A stretch of 23,539 bases of DNA from the IMG/VR virus record IMGVR_UViG_3300025769_000861, positions 1 to 23,539 of that record; one strand, 5' to 3'. The notes under the pieces were generated by a model, which saw only the letters and a program-made list of their open reading frames with translations, was not told where the DNA came from and searched no databases. Origin of the DNA: a virus. A program made the translations under genes and the position numbers. This document shows, piece by piece, positions 9,185-16,897 of this stretch (the first letter of the stretch is position 1; each line of letters opens with the position of its first letter).

Positions 9185-9357
9185 GGAATCTAGACAATCA
9201 CCGTTATATAGGAGAAGCGATTCAACTCTTACAAGCCAAAGGGGACAAGATCAAGGTTCCTTTTTGGTGGAAGGTGCTTGATTGGTTAATTGTCGCTCTC
9301 ATTGTTTCAATACCCGTAACTCTCTTAATATGGCTCGTGAGGACACTTATATATTAA
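9181..9357 (+). CDS. Small single-span membrane protein (58 aa)
   Basis: I start this at the ATG in the ATGA overlap with the preceding gene; an in-frame ATG at 9160 is less consistent with the spacing of other junctions. The product has a charged N-terminal half (residues 1-28) and one hydrophobic segment near residues 32-54 (VLDWLIVALIVSIPVTLLIW). The last 28 nt overlap the start of the tape measure gene. Function is unknown. Small membrane proteins near the tape measure might act in DNA entry. Confidence 0.55.
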   Translation: MRNLDNHRYIGEAIQLLQAKGDKIKVPFWWKVLDWLIVALIVSIPVTLLIWLVRTLIY

Positions 9358-10961
9358 AAATTGAAGCGGAGACAGGTCAAGTAGACCGGGCAATCCAAAA
9401 GACTTCGACTCAATTAGACGGGCTAGGTAAGTCGGGTGATTCCGCGATGAATCTCCTTAATCAAGCAACGGGAGGAGCAACGGGTAAACTCGACTCTCTT
9501 TTTAAAGGATTCAAACAAGCTCAAACGGGAGTCAAGGGATTCAACTTAGGGCTCAAGGGAACTAAGGCGGCGATCGTTTCGACGGGTATCGGTGCCCTTG
9601 TCGTTTTGTTGGGTGAGTTAATAGCGAACTGGGACTCTATCACCAAAGCCATTAATAGCGCGTCGGAAGAGACGAATAACCTCGTAGAGACCTCTAAAGA
9701 ACTCGTAAAGCAATCAGCCGACGAATACGAGAATCACTTATTAAACGAAAATTCTCTAAGACTTCAAGGGAAGACAGAAAGAGAAATCCTCATGTTGAGG
9801 ATGGAGAAGACGGCACAGCAAATCATAGCGCACAAAATCGAGCTCGACAATTTAAGGACAAGAGCGAACGAAGAAATTAAAAACGCTCAAAGGACGGAAG
9901 AGGCTTTTCGGGCTGTTATTGTAGCGATGCGAGCTCCCTTTGTTGCGCTCGCCCAAATGATCGACTTTACTTCTGAGGGATTGGTAGCGATTGGGTTATT
10001 AGATGCTCCGACTCAGCTCGCAAAAAAGGCTCAAGACTTAGTTCAGACGGAATCCGATTTCATGACAAACCTCTTAGGGCTACAAGCTCAAGACGTTATG
10101 GATACCAACGCTGAATTAATAGCCGAATCAGATAAAATGCTCAAAGATCTTGAGAGCCGTCGAGATGGATTTCAATTAAGGCTTAACGAGATAGACACGG
10201 AAGGGAAAGAAACAAGAACGAAGAACACCAAGGAGGCTTTAGATAACGAGCTGGAACTTGAGGAAGATTTCGACGAAGAATTGGAGTCTTTAGCTATGAA
10301 TGACTTCCGTCGAGATCAAGCCATTGTTGACGCTAAGAAGCAAAGATTCGAAGAAGAGAAGGATGCGTTTTCTAAAATGATGGACGAATTACAAGCGGAA
10401 AAAGACGCCGCTTTAGCAAAAGATGAAGAGGATGAAAAAAGGAGAAGGGAGCTTATATCCATAACGAATGACATGAGGGTCGCGATGGCGGCTCAATCAT
10501 TCCAAGCGATTGAAGCCCTCGGAAAAGCGTTCGGATCGCAAGATGAGAAAGACGCGAAAAAATCGTTCAAGGTTCAAAAGGCTTTAAGTCTTGCAAGTGC
10601 TAGTATGTCGGCAACCGAGGCCGTGATTCAAGCGTATAAGAGCGCGAAAGCAAATCCGCTCACTGGCGCAATTCCTGGATATGCCGGAATACAAGCCGCA
10701 ATCGCCGCCGCCTTTGGGGTTGCACAAGTCGCGACAATCGCACGAACACAATACCAAGCACCAACACAACCCAACGCCGGGGGAGCTAGTCGAGGAGGGG
10801 GAACAGCTTCAGCCCCTGGAGTATCGCCTCAACTCGATTTAAGTTTCTTAGGAGCGGGAGCCGGACAAACGGGGTTCCGAAGTTATGTGATAGCCTCCGA
10901 AGTCTCGAATAGCCAACAAGCCAATCAACGTATAAACGACCAAGCCTCACTTGTAGGATGA
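9330..10961 (+). CDS. Tape measure protein
   Basis: The start is taken at MAREDTYILKIEAETGQVDR (9330), because an upstream in-frame ATG at 9282 would add 16 implausible residues. The product has 543 residues. It has an N-terminal head, a hydrophobic segment (TKAAIVSTGIGALVVLLGEL, about residues 75-105) typical of tape measure proteins, and long charged coiled-coil stretches (about residues 130-190 and 270-370). A C-terminal Ala/Gly-rich hydrophobic region includes ASASMSATEAVIQAYKSA and AGIQAAIAAAFGVAQVATIA. In siphophages this protein sets tail length and contacts the membrane during DNA entry. With about 0.15 nm per residue, 543 residues imply a fairly short tail near 80 nm. The stop overlaps the protease start. 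Confidence 0.85.
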   Translation: MAREDTYILKIEAETGQVDRAIQKTSTQLDGLGKSGDSAMNLLNQATGGATGKLDSLFKGFKQAQTGVKGFNLGLKGTKAAIVSTGIGALVVLLGELIANWDSITKAINSASEETNNLVETSKELVKQSADEYENHLLNENSLRLQGKTEREILMLRMEKTAQQIIAHKIELDNLRTRANEEIKNAQRTEEAFRAVIVAMRAPFVALAQMIDFTSEGLVAIGLLDAPTQLAKKAQDLVQTESDFMTNLLGLQAQDVMDTNAELIAESDKMLKDLESRRDGFQLRLNEIDTEGKETRTKNTKEALDNELELEEDFDEELESLAMNDFRRDQAIVDAKKQRFEEEKDAFSKMMDELQAEKDAALAKDEEDEKRRRELISITNDMRVAMAAQSFQAIEALGKAFGSQDEKDAKKSFKVQKALSLASASMSATEAVIQAYKSAKANPLTGAIPGYAGIQAAIAAAFGVAQVATIARTQYQAPTQPNAGGASRGGGTASAPGVSPQLDLSFLGAGAGQTGFRSYVIASEVSNSQQANQRINDQASLVG

Positions 10962-11899
10962 ACATTTTAGAACTCATAATAGACGAAGAAGCGGAACTTT
11001 ACGGAATCGACGCTATCTCACTCGTCGAAGCCCCAGCGATTGAATCGGATTTCATCGCTATGAAGTCGCAACTCTTAGAATTTAAGACGCAAGACCAAGA
11101 GAAACGGATCGTAATGGGTGCGGCACTCATTCCGGATAAGCCTATCTATCGTAAGACAGGAGAAGAAGAATATTACGTCTACTTCTCAAAGAATACCGTC
11201 CGGCGAGCGATGGAGCTCTACTTTAAGAATGGCAACCAAGCGAACGCGACCCTAGAACACGAACACAAGATAAACGGTCTCCATGTAGTTGAGAGTTGGA
11301 TCGTAGAAGGAGAACAAGATAAATCTCGTATGTACGGGCTTGATGTTCCGGTTGGCACTTGGATGGTCTCGATGAAAGTAGAGAACGACGCTATATGGGA
11401 GAAGTTTGTAAAAGAGGGCACGGTGAAAGGGTTTTCAATCGAGGGCTATTTCGCGAATAAGTACGATTTCGCAAAGGCTACCATAAAAGAAGACAAGCGA
11501 TATAAAGCCGGGCAACGGGTCGACATGGAGTCGTATAGCGATTATCCCGACGGAGTAAAGAACAACGCGAAGAAGGCGTTAGAATGGGCTGAAAAGAACG
11601 GTTGGGGCTCATGTGGGACGGACGTAGGTAAACAACGAGCGAACCAACTCGCAAAAGGAGAAGCTATATCAGTCGAGACCATTAAGCGAATGCGGTCGTA
11701 TTTGATTCGACATGAAGGCGACCTGGATTCTTCGAGTTCATTTTCTGACGGGTGCGGGTATCTCATGTATCAGGCTTGGGGGGGAAAAGCGGGTCTTCGA
11801 TGGGCGGAATCCAAACTAAAGGAATTAGAGCTCCTTTCAGCCGTCGAAATTGAGCTTGGTATAGATTACCTCGAAAAAAAGATTCGGAGTAAGGAATGA
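10958..11899 (+). CDS. Prohead protease (XkdF-like, peptidase S78_2) with extra C-terminal domain
   Basis: The product has 313 residues. The protease part (about 1-170) shows SLVEAPAIESDF, ALIPDKPIYR, EEYYVYFSKNTVRR, the His motif LEHEHKING (His101/His103), ESWIVEG, the GTWM motif, and GFSIEG with the probable nucleophile Ser160. These match XkdF-type self-cleaving capsid maturation proteases. Residues near 185-295 form a separate domain (NNAKKALEWAEKNG, then a GKQRANQLAKGEAISVETIK stretch, RMRSYLIRHEGD, CGYLMYQAWGGKAGLRWAES). I recall this domain in Bacteroidota phage capsid genes, but its function is not known to me. The gene precedes scaffold and capsid genes, as expected for maturation. 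A 38-nt gap follows. Confidence 0.85.
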   Translation: MNILELIIDEEAELYGIDAISLVEAPAIESDFIAMKSQLLEFKTQDQEKRIVMGAALIPDKPIYRKTGEEEYYVYFSKNTVRRAMELYFKNGNQANATLEHEHKINGLHVVESWIVEGEQDKSRMYGLDVPVGTWMVSMKVENDAIWEKFVKEGTVKGFSIEGYFANKYDFAKATIKEDKRYKAGQRVDMESYSDYPDGVKNNAKKALEWAEKNGWGSCGTDVGKQRANQLAKGEAISVETIKRMRSYLIRHEGDLDSSSSFSDGCGYLMYQAWGGKAGLRWAESKLKELELLSAVEIELGIDYLEKKIRSKE

Positions 11900-11937
11900 C
11901 CCCTTAAAATCGTTATTACAGCAAATCCCTTTTTAAA

Positions 11938-12501
11938 ATGAGTTTAAAACAACGCATCTCCGACTTGTTCGCTGAGTATTCCGTAGCCCTCGAGGTGGAA
12001 GAAAAGAAGGACGAAGAAAAGGAGGTAAAAATGGCAACCGCTACCCTCGACAGCGGTCAAGAAATCTCAACCGACGCGGAAGCCTTCGCGGTCGGTGTTG
12101 CTGTCTTCGTAGTAAATGACGAAGGCGAACAAATCCCTCTCCCTGATGGAGATTACACACTCGCCGACGGCGTTGTGTTCGTAGTCGCTGAAGGCTTGAT
12201 CACTGAAATCAAAGAACCAGAAGCGGAAGCGGTAGAAGAAGCCCCCGTCGCTGAAGTGGTCGAGGAGGTGGCAATGAGCCGTGAAGAAGTCGTTTCTTTA
12301 ATTGCTAAAGCGGTAGCCGAAGCGAAGAAAGAATTCTCTTCACAAATCGCGAAGCGAGACGCAAAAATTACGGAGTTGAGCAAGCAAGCTACACCAAGCA
12401 TCTCACGCGCTCCGAAAATGACCCCACAGCCTAAAGTGGATTTATCAAAATTATCAACTAAGGAACGCGTTGCCGCGATCCAAAATCAATTCTCTAAATA
12501 A
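11938..12501 (+). CDS. Scaffold-like protein
   Basis: The product is a highly acidic 187-residue protein lying between protease and capsid genes. Residues about 33-95 form a beta-rich domain (DSGQEISTDAEAFAVGVAVF, LPDGDYTLADG, VVAEGLITEI). A Glu/Ala/Val-rich segment follows, then a coiled-coil stretch (MSREEVVSLIAKAVAEAKKE), and a basic C-terminus. An acidic, helical protein cut from the prohead by the protease is the usual form of a scaffold. The position and the TAATG coupling to the capsid gene support this. The start may be the second Met (12030, MATATLDS), but the longer form uses the first ATG after the gap. Confidence 0.75.
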   Translation: MSLKQRISDLFAEYSVALEVEEKKDEEKEVKMATATLDSGQEISTDAEAFAVGVAVFVVNDEGEQIPLPDGDYTLADGVVFVVAEGLITEIKEPEAEAVEEAPVAEVVEEVAMSREEVVSLIAKAVAEAKKEFSSQIAKRDAKITELSKQATPSISRAPKMTPQPKVDLSKLSTKERVAAIQNQFSK

Positions 12502-13430
12502 TGGCTAACGCTACTATTTCTTCAAATTACGTCGGGCAACGAGCTCTCCCTTACGTTGCACCGGCTATCTTAGCCGCCGACACTATCGCGAACAACTACG
12601 TGTCCGTTCTTGATAACGTCCGCTATAAAGCTAACCTCCGTAAGTTTAACGACGCAGCAATCGCCGCCGCTACTTGCGAATTTACTACTCCTTCGTCTGG
12701 TCAAATGACTTTGAGTGACGTGGTTTTGACTACGACTGCTCTTCAAGTCAATGAGCAAATTTGTAACAAAGACCTTCGTACTGCTTGGGAAGCTGAACAA
12801 ATGCGAGGACAATCTTCTAACTCTCCAGCCGACTTCCAGTCATACGCGGCTCAATACGTCGCTGCTCGTGTTGCTGAATCAGTAGAGTACAACTTGTGGC
12901 AAGGTAATTACGACGCGGACGGCTCGGGTTCTGGAACCGCCGCGCATACTTTGTTCAACGGTATTTGCAAGTTGATTGTCGACGCTTCTCCAACGTATGA
13001 AACGGAATTGACAGCGGCAATCGATTCTTCAAGCATCATTGGTAACTTGACTTCATTGGTAAATACTTCTCCTGACGCTTTGAAAGGAGACCCAGAAGCT
13101 AAAATCTACATGAGCCGAAAGTCTGCTCACTTGTACTATCAAGCTCTAGCGGGTACTTATCAAATCCAATTCTTGAATGATGGCTTAGTCTCTCGCTTTA
13201 TGGGTTATAACATCATCACTCCGGCGGGTATGCCTGACGATACTTTGGTGTTGAGCCGACCTGAGAACTTGTACTTCGGAACGGACTTGTTGACAGATCA
13301 CATTGAAGCGGCTGTCTTGAACTTGATGGGTGTAACTGGTGACGACGTTACTCGAGTTATCATGAAGTTCAGCGGAGGTACTGCAATCGTTGATCACGAT
13401 TCTTACTCTGTCGTTCGTCGCGTATCCTAA
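12501..13430 (+). CDS. Major capsid protein
   Basis: The product has 309 residues and begins MANATISSNYVGQRALPYVA. It carries a CEFTTPSSGQMTLSDVVLTT stretch, VNEQICNKDLRTAW, a long central helix region (AAQYVAARVAESVEYNLWQG) and a late KFSGGTAIVDHDSYSV segment. This layout is that of HK97-fold major capsid proteins of Bacteroidota phages. No delta domain precedes it, because the separate scaffold gene lies just upstream. Codon use differs from its neighbours: Leu is mostly TTG here but CTC or CTT elsewhere, as expected for the most highly expressed gene. An intrinsic terminator follows the stop by 7 nt. Confidence 0.85.
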   Translation: MANATISSNYVGQRALPYVAPAILAADTIANNYVSVLDNVRYKANLRKFNDAAIAAATCEFTTPSSGQMTLSDVVLTTTALQVNEQICNKDLRTAWEAEQMRGQSSNSPADFQSYAAQYVAARVAESVEYNLWQGNYDADGSGSGTAAHTLFNGICKLIVDASPTYETELTAAIDSSSIIGNLTSLVNTSPDALKGDPEAKIYMSRKSAHLYYQALAGTYQIQFLNDGLVSRFMGYNIITPAGMPDDTLVLSRPENLYFGTDLLTDHIEAAVLNLMGVTGDDVTRVIMKFSGGTAIVDHDSYSVVRRVS

Positions 13431-13437
13431 TTGAATC

Positions 13438-13466
13438 GGGGAGGGGCTTAAAATCCCTCCCCTTTA
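13438..13466 (+). terminator. Intrinsic terminator after the capsid gene
   Basis: A perfect 8-bp stem, GGGGAGGG (13438-13445) with CCCTCCCC (13455-13462), has a 9-nt loop and is followed by TTTAAA. The U-tract is short, so it may be leaky and act to step down expression toward the next genes. Confidence 0.75.
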
Positions 13467-13479
13467 AACCCTCTCAAAC

Positions 13480-14001
13480 ATGGCTTGTAGCATAACTATT
13501 AACGGCAGGGCGTTTCCCTGTAAGGATAAAATCGGAGGGATCAAGCGCGTATGGATTAAGTCCTTCGACGCGGCTGATTGGGGTTCTGTTTCTTCTGGAG
13601 CTATTTCTGACGCGGCTTCCGCTATCACGGTATATGGTTTTGAATTGACTAAGAACTCAGGTTCATTCCAACAAACAGTCACCGCTTCAGTTGAGAACGG
13701 TACAGTGTTCTTCTCTCAAGTTGTAGAGTTGACTTTACCGAATCTCTCAGGTGGCGATAGTGCGGAAATCTATGATCTCTTGAAGTCTCGTTTGTGTGTT
13801 ATCGTTCAAGATAATAACGATAATTATATGATTATGGGACACACTACCGGAGCGGAAGCAACGGGAGGCACCATCGGAACGGGAACGGCTAAAGGCGACA
13901 TGAACGGATATCAAATCCAACTTACCGCTGAAGAAGCAATCCCAGCTCCTTTCTTGACTACTACTTCTGGAGGTAACATCACGTTCACCGCCGGATCGTA
14001 A
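13480..14001 (+). CDS. Probable major tail (tube) protein
   Basis: The product has 173 residues and begins MACSITINGRAFPCKDKIGG. The middle contains GFELTKNSGSFQQTVTASVE, NGTVFFSQVVELTLPNLSGG and a CVIVQDNNDNYMIMGHTTGA element. It is beta-rich and lacks membrane or catalytic motifs. The QDNNDNYMIMG turn and the GTAKGDMNGYQIQL region resemble tail tube proteins of Bacteroidota phages. It shares the TTG-rich Leu codon bias of the capsid gene and is bracketed by two terminators, as expected for an abundant virion protein. A decoration protein is the main alternative. Confidence 0.65.
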   Translation: MACSITINGRAFPCKDKIGGIKRVWIKSFDAADWGSVSSGAISDAASAITVYGFELTKNSGSFQQTVTASVENGTVFFSQVVELTLPNLSGGDSAEIYDLLKSRLCVIVQDNNDNYMIMGHTTGAEATGGTIGTGTAKGDMNGYQIQLTAEEAIPAPFLTTTSGGNITFTAGS

Positions 14002-14033
14002 TTCTTTCCTTTTTGGTTTTAGGTTAACAGGAC

Positions 14034-14066
14034 GGGGGAGGGCGAAAGTCCTCCCTTTTCTTTTTT
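14034..14066 (+). terminator. Strong intrinsic terminator with GNRA-type loop
   Basis: GGGAGG (14036-14041) pairs with CCTCCC (14050-14055). The stem extends inward by a G-T and a C-G pair and closes on a GAAA tetraloop (14044-14047). It is followed by TTTTCTTTTTT. This stem is stronger than the one after the capsid gene. Confidence 0.85.
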
Positions 14067-14069
14067 GAC

Positions 14070-14474
14070 ATGATTACACTTACTCCAAACAGCTCAAGCG
14101 AACAATTCTTCTATCTTACGCTTCAAGAAGCGAAGAAAGACTTCGATTCGTTTACCGACTATCTCATTCTTTTTCAAAGCATGGCCTCGAAAGAGAAATA
14201 CTATTTCATCGCAGACGTGGCAACCGACAACGCTCGTTATACAAAGATTTCCATTCAGACCGACGTAAGCCAACCGACAGCCGGGCATATCTTGCTCGAA
14301 GAGTCGGGACTCTATTTCTACAAAGTATGGGGTCAAAACTCGACGACCAACCTCGACCCCGAGAACGCTTCGGTAGTGGCATTGATTGAAGAGGGCTCTT
14401 TAAACGTTACGGGTGAGACAGGTTACACGATTCCAGAAATCACGATACCGGATAATATTATCTACTACGAATAA
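14070..14474 (+). CDS. Conserved hypothetical virion-associated protein
   Basis: The product has 134 residues. It begins MITLTPNSSSEQFFYLTLQE and continues with a YYFIADVATDNARYTKISIQ stretch, then SGLYFYKVWGQNSTTNLDPE and VALIEEGSLNV. The order (Phe/Tyr-rich strand, NxRYxxxxI, GLYxYxxWxQ, a closing EEGxLxV) is a beta-sandwich-like pattern I recall from Bacteroidota phage structural clusters. Function is unknown. It may be a capsid decoration or neck protein, given its position between tube and portal genes. It lies 3 nt after the U-tract of the upstream terminator and is coupled to the portal gene (TAATG). Confidence 0.65.
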   Translation: MITLTPNSSSEQFFYLTLQEAKKDFDSFTDYLILFQSMASKEKYYFIADVATDNARYTKISIQTDVSQPTAGHILLEESGLYFYKVWGQNSTTNLDPENASVVALIEEGSLNVTGETGYTIPEITIPDNIIYYE

Positions 14475-16087
14475 TGGATATACTAAAACTGAATAAATAC
14501 GAGGAACGGTCTTACAGGGAGACACCGAACTCACAGGGCTTCGTAAATTACGGAGACGACAACCTCTTCCCTCAATACCTCGTCGACCTCTTTCATTCTT
14601 CGGCAACGCATAACGCCCTCTCGACGACCATCGCCATGATGATATTTGGAGATGGTTTCGACGCTTCCGATTTAGAGGGTCGCCTTGCTTTCGATCAATG
14701 GAACTTGAATGACGAGCTTAGAAAGGCTTGCCTCGACTTTAAGATTCAAGGAGGCTTCGCCCTCGAAGTGAACTGGAGTATCGACCGGACGACTATCGCC
14801 AACGTCTCACACCTTCCATTTGAGAATATCCGTTCGGGCTTCTGTAACGAAGACGAGAAAGTCGAGTATTATTATTATTCGAAAGACTGGGAAGATAGAA
14901 AAGAGGAGCCCGTCGAGATATGTTCTTTCAACGTAGAGAAGAAGATCGACCATCCTACTCAAATTCTCTATGTAAAGCCGTTCTCTCCTGGGTCGTTCTA
15001 TTATCCAAAACCGGATTATGTCGGTTCAATCAACTACATAGAACTGGATAAAGAGATTTCGATTTACCACATTAACAATATCCAGAACGGGATGAGCCCT
15101 TCGTTCTCGATTCACTTTAAGAACGGCATCCCGCCCGAAGAGGAAAGGAACCGCATTCGGATGGACATCGAGAGACAGTTGAGCGGAGCAAGCAACGCGG
15201 GCAAGTTCATCGTTACGTATTCCGATGATCCCGACAGGAAGCCCGACTTCGAGCCGTTCCAACTTTCGGACGCACATAATCAATACCAATTTTTAAGCGA
15301 AGAGGTAACGGCAAAGATTATGGTCGGACACCGTGTCACGTCGCCTCAGATGTTCGGGGTAGCGGTACCGGGTAAGTTAGGAGGCGGAGGAGAGCTTGCG
15401 GAGTCCTCAGAGCTCTTCGAACGTAACGTAATTAATCCAGCTAGGCAAGTAGTCGAGGAGGCCGTTAAAACGCTTCTAAACGCTTCGGGACTGCCTTCGC
15501 AGTTGATTACCTTATCGAGCGAAGAAATCAACCTCGACGGCTGTATGAATTACCTCGAAGAAGTAGGGGAAGAGATGGGAGAAGAATGGGAACTCATCGA
15601 CGAGGTAGAAGTCGACTACGACCTCGAAACAGCCCGCGACGCGATGTGGGCATTTGCCCGCGTCCCGAGTTCCAAACCCCAAGCCGGATCGGAACAAGAT
15701 ACCGAGATTATTAAAGTTCGTTACGCTTACGCTCCCGAGACGACTTCAAGCGATTCAAGAGAGTTTTGTAAAAAGATGGTTTCTTCGAAGCGCGTATATA
15801 GAAAAGAAGACATTGAAGCGGCTTCGGGACGTGCTGTAAACCCTGGTTTCGGCCCGAATGGTTCGGATACTTACGACCTCTTTTTGTTTAAAGGCGGGCC
15901 TCGATGCCGCCATTTCTGGAAGCGACAAACGTACCTCCGAAGAAATAACGAACGTATCTCCGTAAATCAAGCGAAAAAACTCATTCGAGAGGCGGGAGTC
16001 GATGCAAAGCGACTCGAAGAAAACGACCGCCGCGTAGCTACCCGCCCCGTAGATATGCCGAACCAAGGCTTTTTAAATCCCCAATAA
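14474..16087 (+). CDS. Portal protein with C-terminal Cys/His domain
   Basis: The product has 537 residues. It begins MDILKLNKYEERSYRETPNS and continues YGDDNLFPQYLVDLFHSSAT, then IMVGHRVTSPQMFGVAVPGK (about residues 278-298). That phrase in particular fits portal proteins, which form the dodecameric ring through which DNA is packaged. Residues about 415-537 form an added domain with SREFCKKM (about 427), a YRKEDIEAASGRAVNPGFGP stretch and FLFKGGPRCRHFWKRQTYL (about 472-490). I recall this domain in Bacteroidota phages; it resembles the Cys/His end of Mu gpF-type minor head proteins, so portal and minor head functions may be fused. No separate minor head gene is seen. Confidence 0.75.
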   Translation: MDILKLNKYEERSYRETPNSQGFVNYGDDNLFPQYLVDLFHSSATHNALSTTIAMMIFGDGFDASDLEGRLAFDQWNLNDELRKACLDFKIQGGFALEVNWSIDRTTIANVSHLPFENIRSGFCNEDEKVEYYYYSKDWEDRKEEPVEICSFNVEKKIDHPTQILYVKPFSPGSFYYPKPDYVGSINYIELDKEISIYHINNIQNGMSPSFSIHFKNGIPPEEERNRIRMDIERQLSGASNAGKFIVTYSDDPDRKPDFEPFQLSDAHNQYQFLSEEVTAKIMVGHRVTSPQMFGVAVPGKLGGGGELAESSELFERNVINPARQVVEEAVKTLLNASGLPSQLITLSSEEINLDGCMNYLEEVGEEMGEEWELIDEVEVDYDLETARDAMWAFARVPSSKPQAGSEQDTEIIKVRYAYAPETTSSDSREFCKKMVSSKRVYRKEDIEAASGRAVNPGFGPNGSDTYDLFLFKGGPRCRHFWKRQTYLRRNNERISVNQAKKLIREAGVDAKRLEENDRRVATRPVDMPNQGFLNPQ

Positions 16088-16651
16088 ATGGCACTCACCG
16101 CAGAAGTACTCTTTGTGAATCCCGACTATCTAAAGCGGATCACCAATATCAACGGAAGTATAGAAGACTCGTATCTCGTGCCCTCTATCATCCTTGCACA
16201 AGACAAATACATCCAACTCTATTTGGGGACGGACTTACTCAACAAATTAAAGAGCGATATCTCAGGAGGTACCCTGACAGGAGATTATGCGACGTTGATG
16301 GATTCCTACGTTCGTAAGGCGTGCCTTTGGTGGACGATGGTTGAACTTATCCCGTCTCTTTACGTGAAGATGGATAACGGCTCTTTGGTTATTCGTGTGT
16401 CAGAAGATACGACCTCGATCTCTCCTGACGATTTACATAGGGAGGTTGAGCGAGCACGACAGAACGCGCAATTCTATACATACCGCCTTTATGACTATCT
16501 CTGTAATAACTCGTCTCTCTTTCCTGAATACTCTTCGAATACGGGAGCCGATATGATACCGCAACCCGCCGACTATTACCAAAGCGGGATGAGTATCTCA
16601 GGACAAACGAGATACCCGCGCCTTGTAGATTTAAGAGCCTTTTTTGGATGA
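16088..16651 (+). CDS. Head-tail connector / adaptor protein
   Basis: The product has 187 residues and begins MALTAEVLFVNPDYLKRITN. It continues with SIEDSYLVPSIILAQDKYIQ, YLGTDLLNKL and a conserved C-terminal helix (REVERARQNAQFYTYRLYDY). Long amphipathic helices and a position after the portal match head-tail adaptor proteins of the gp6/gp15 type (DUF6712-like in Bacteroidota phages, from memory). It would extend the portal ring to receive the tail. It starts one base after the portal stop and ends in an ATGA overlap. Confidence 0.7.
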   Translation: MALTAEVLFVNPDYLKRITNINGSIEDSYLVPSIILAQDKYIQLYLGTDLLNKLKSDISGGTLTGDYATLMDSYVRKACLWWTMVELIPSLYVKMDNGSLVIRVSEDTTSISPDDLHREVERARQNAQFYTYRLYDYLCNNSSLFPEYSSNTGADMIPQPADYYQSGMSISGQTRYPRLVDLRAFFG

Positions 16652-16776
16652 GAAAAAATAGAAAGACTAACATAACCTTGTTGAAAAAATTCCTCGATGA
16701 GCTCGACCGAAATAATACTAACCATTCTCCCAAGCCTACTGTCAATCGTAGCGGTCTGGGTAAACCTCAACCGTGA
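16648..16776 (+). CDS. Possible small basic protein (42 aa)
   Basis: This ORF starts in an ATGA overlap with the connector gene and reads MRKNRKTNITLLKKFLDELD, ending GLGKPQP. It is short, basic and largely overlaps the next gene in another frame. The coupled start favours expression, but the composition gives no strong coding signal and no function is visible. The alternative is a non-coding 45-nt spacer before the 16697 gene. Confidence 0.35.
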   Translation: MRKNRKTNITLLKKFLDELDRNNTNHSPKPTVNRSGLGKPQP

Positions 16777-16897
16777 GATAGAAAAGCTCAAGGGAAGAAT
16801 CATTCGAGTTGAGTCCGACAAAGACGAACTCAAGGACATGATGAAAGAGGTCGTTAAGGCCGTCCATAAAATTGAATTAATGCTTGCCGAAAGATGA
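16697..16897 (+). CDS. Small membrane-anchored coiled-coil protein, lysis-associated
   Basis: The product has 66 residues. The N-terminus is hydrophobic (about residues 4-24, IILTILPSLLSIVAVWVNLN). A charged coiled-coil region follows (REIEKLKGRIIRVESDKDEL) to the end. This resembles XhlA-type membrane proteins that lie next to phage endolysins, or a holin/spanin partner. It overlaps the endolysin start by 4 nt, which supports a lysis role. I cannot tell holin from accessory protein. Confidence 0.6.
   Translation: MSSTEIILTILPSLLSIVAVWVNLNREIEKLKGRIIRVESDKDELKDMMKEVVKAVHKIELMLAER

Noticed and set aside
9282-9329. Longer tape measure protein starting at 9282
   Set aside because: The added residues (MVNCRSHCFNTRNSLN) are a shadow of the membrane protein frame; the family-like start is MAREDTYILK.
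11900-11937. Promoter for the scaffold and capsid genes in the 38-nt gap
   Set aside because: The gap is A+T-rich, but no convincing -35/-10 or TTTG/TAnnTTTG pair is present.
14065-14100. TTGACA before the gene at 14070 as a -35 element
   Set aside because: It overlaps the terminator U-tract and the ATG, and no -10 element follows at the right distance.
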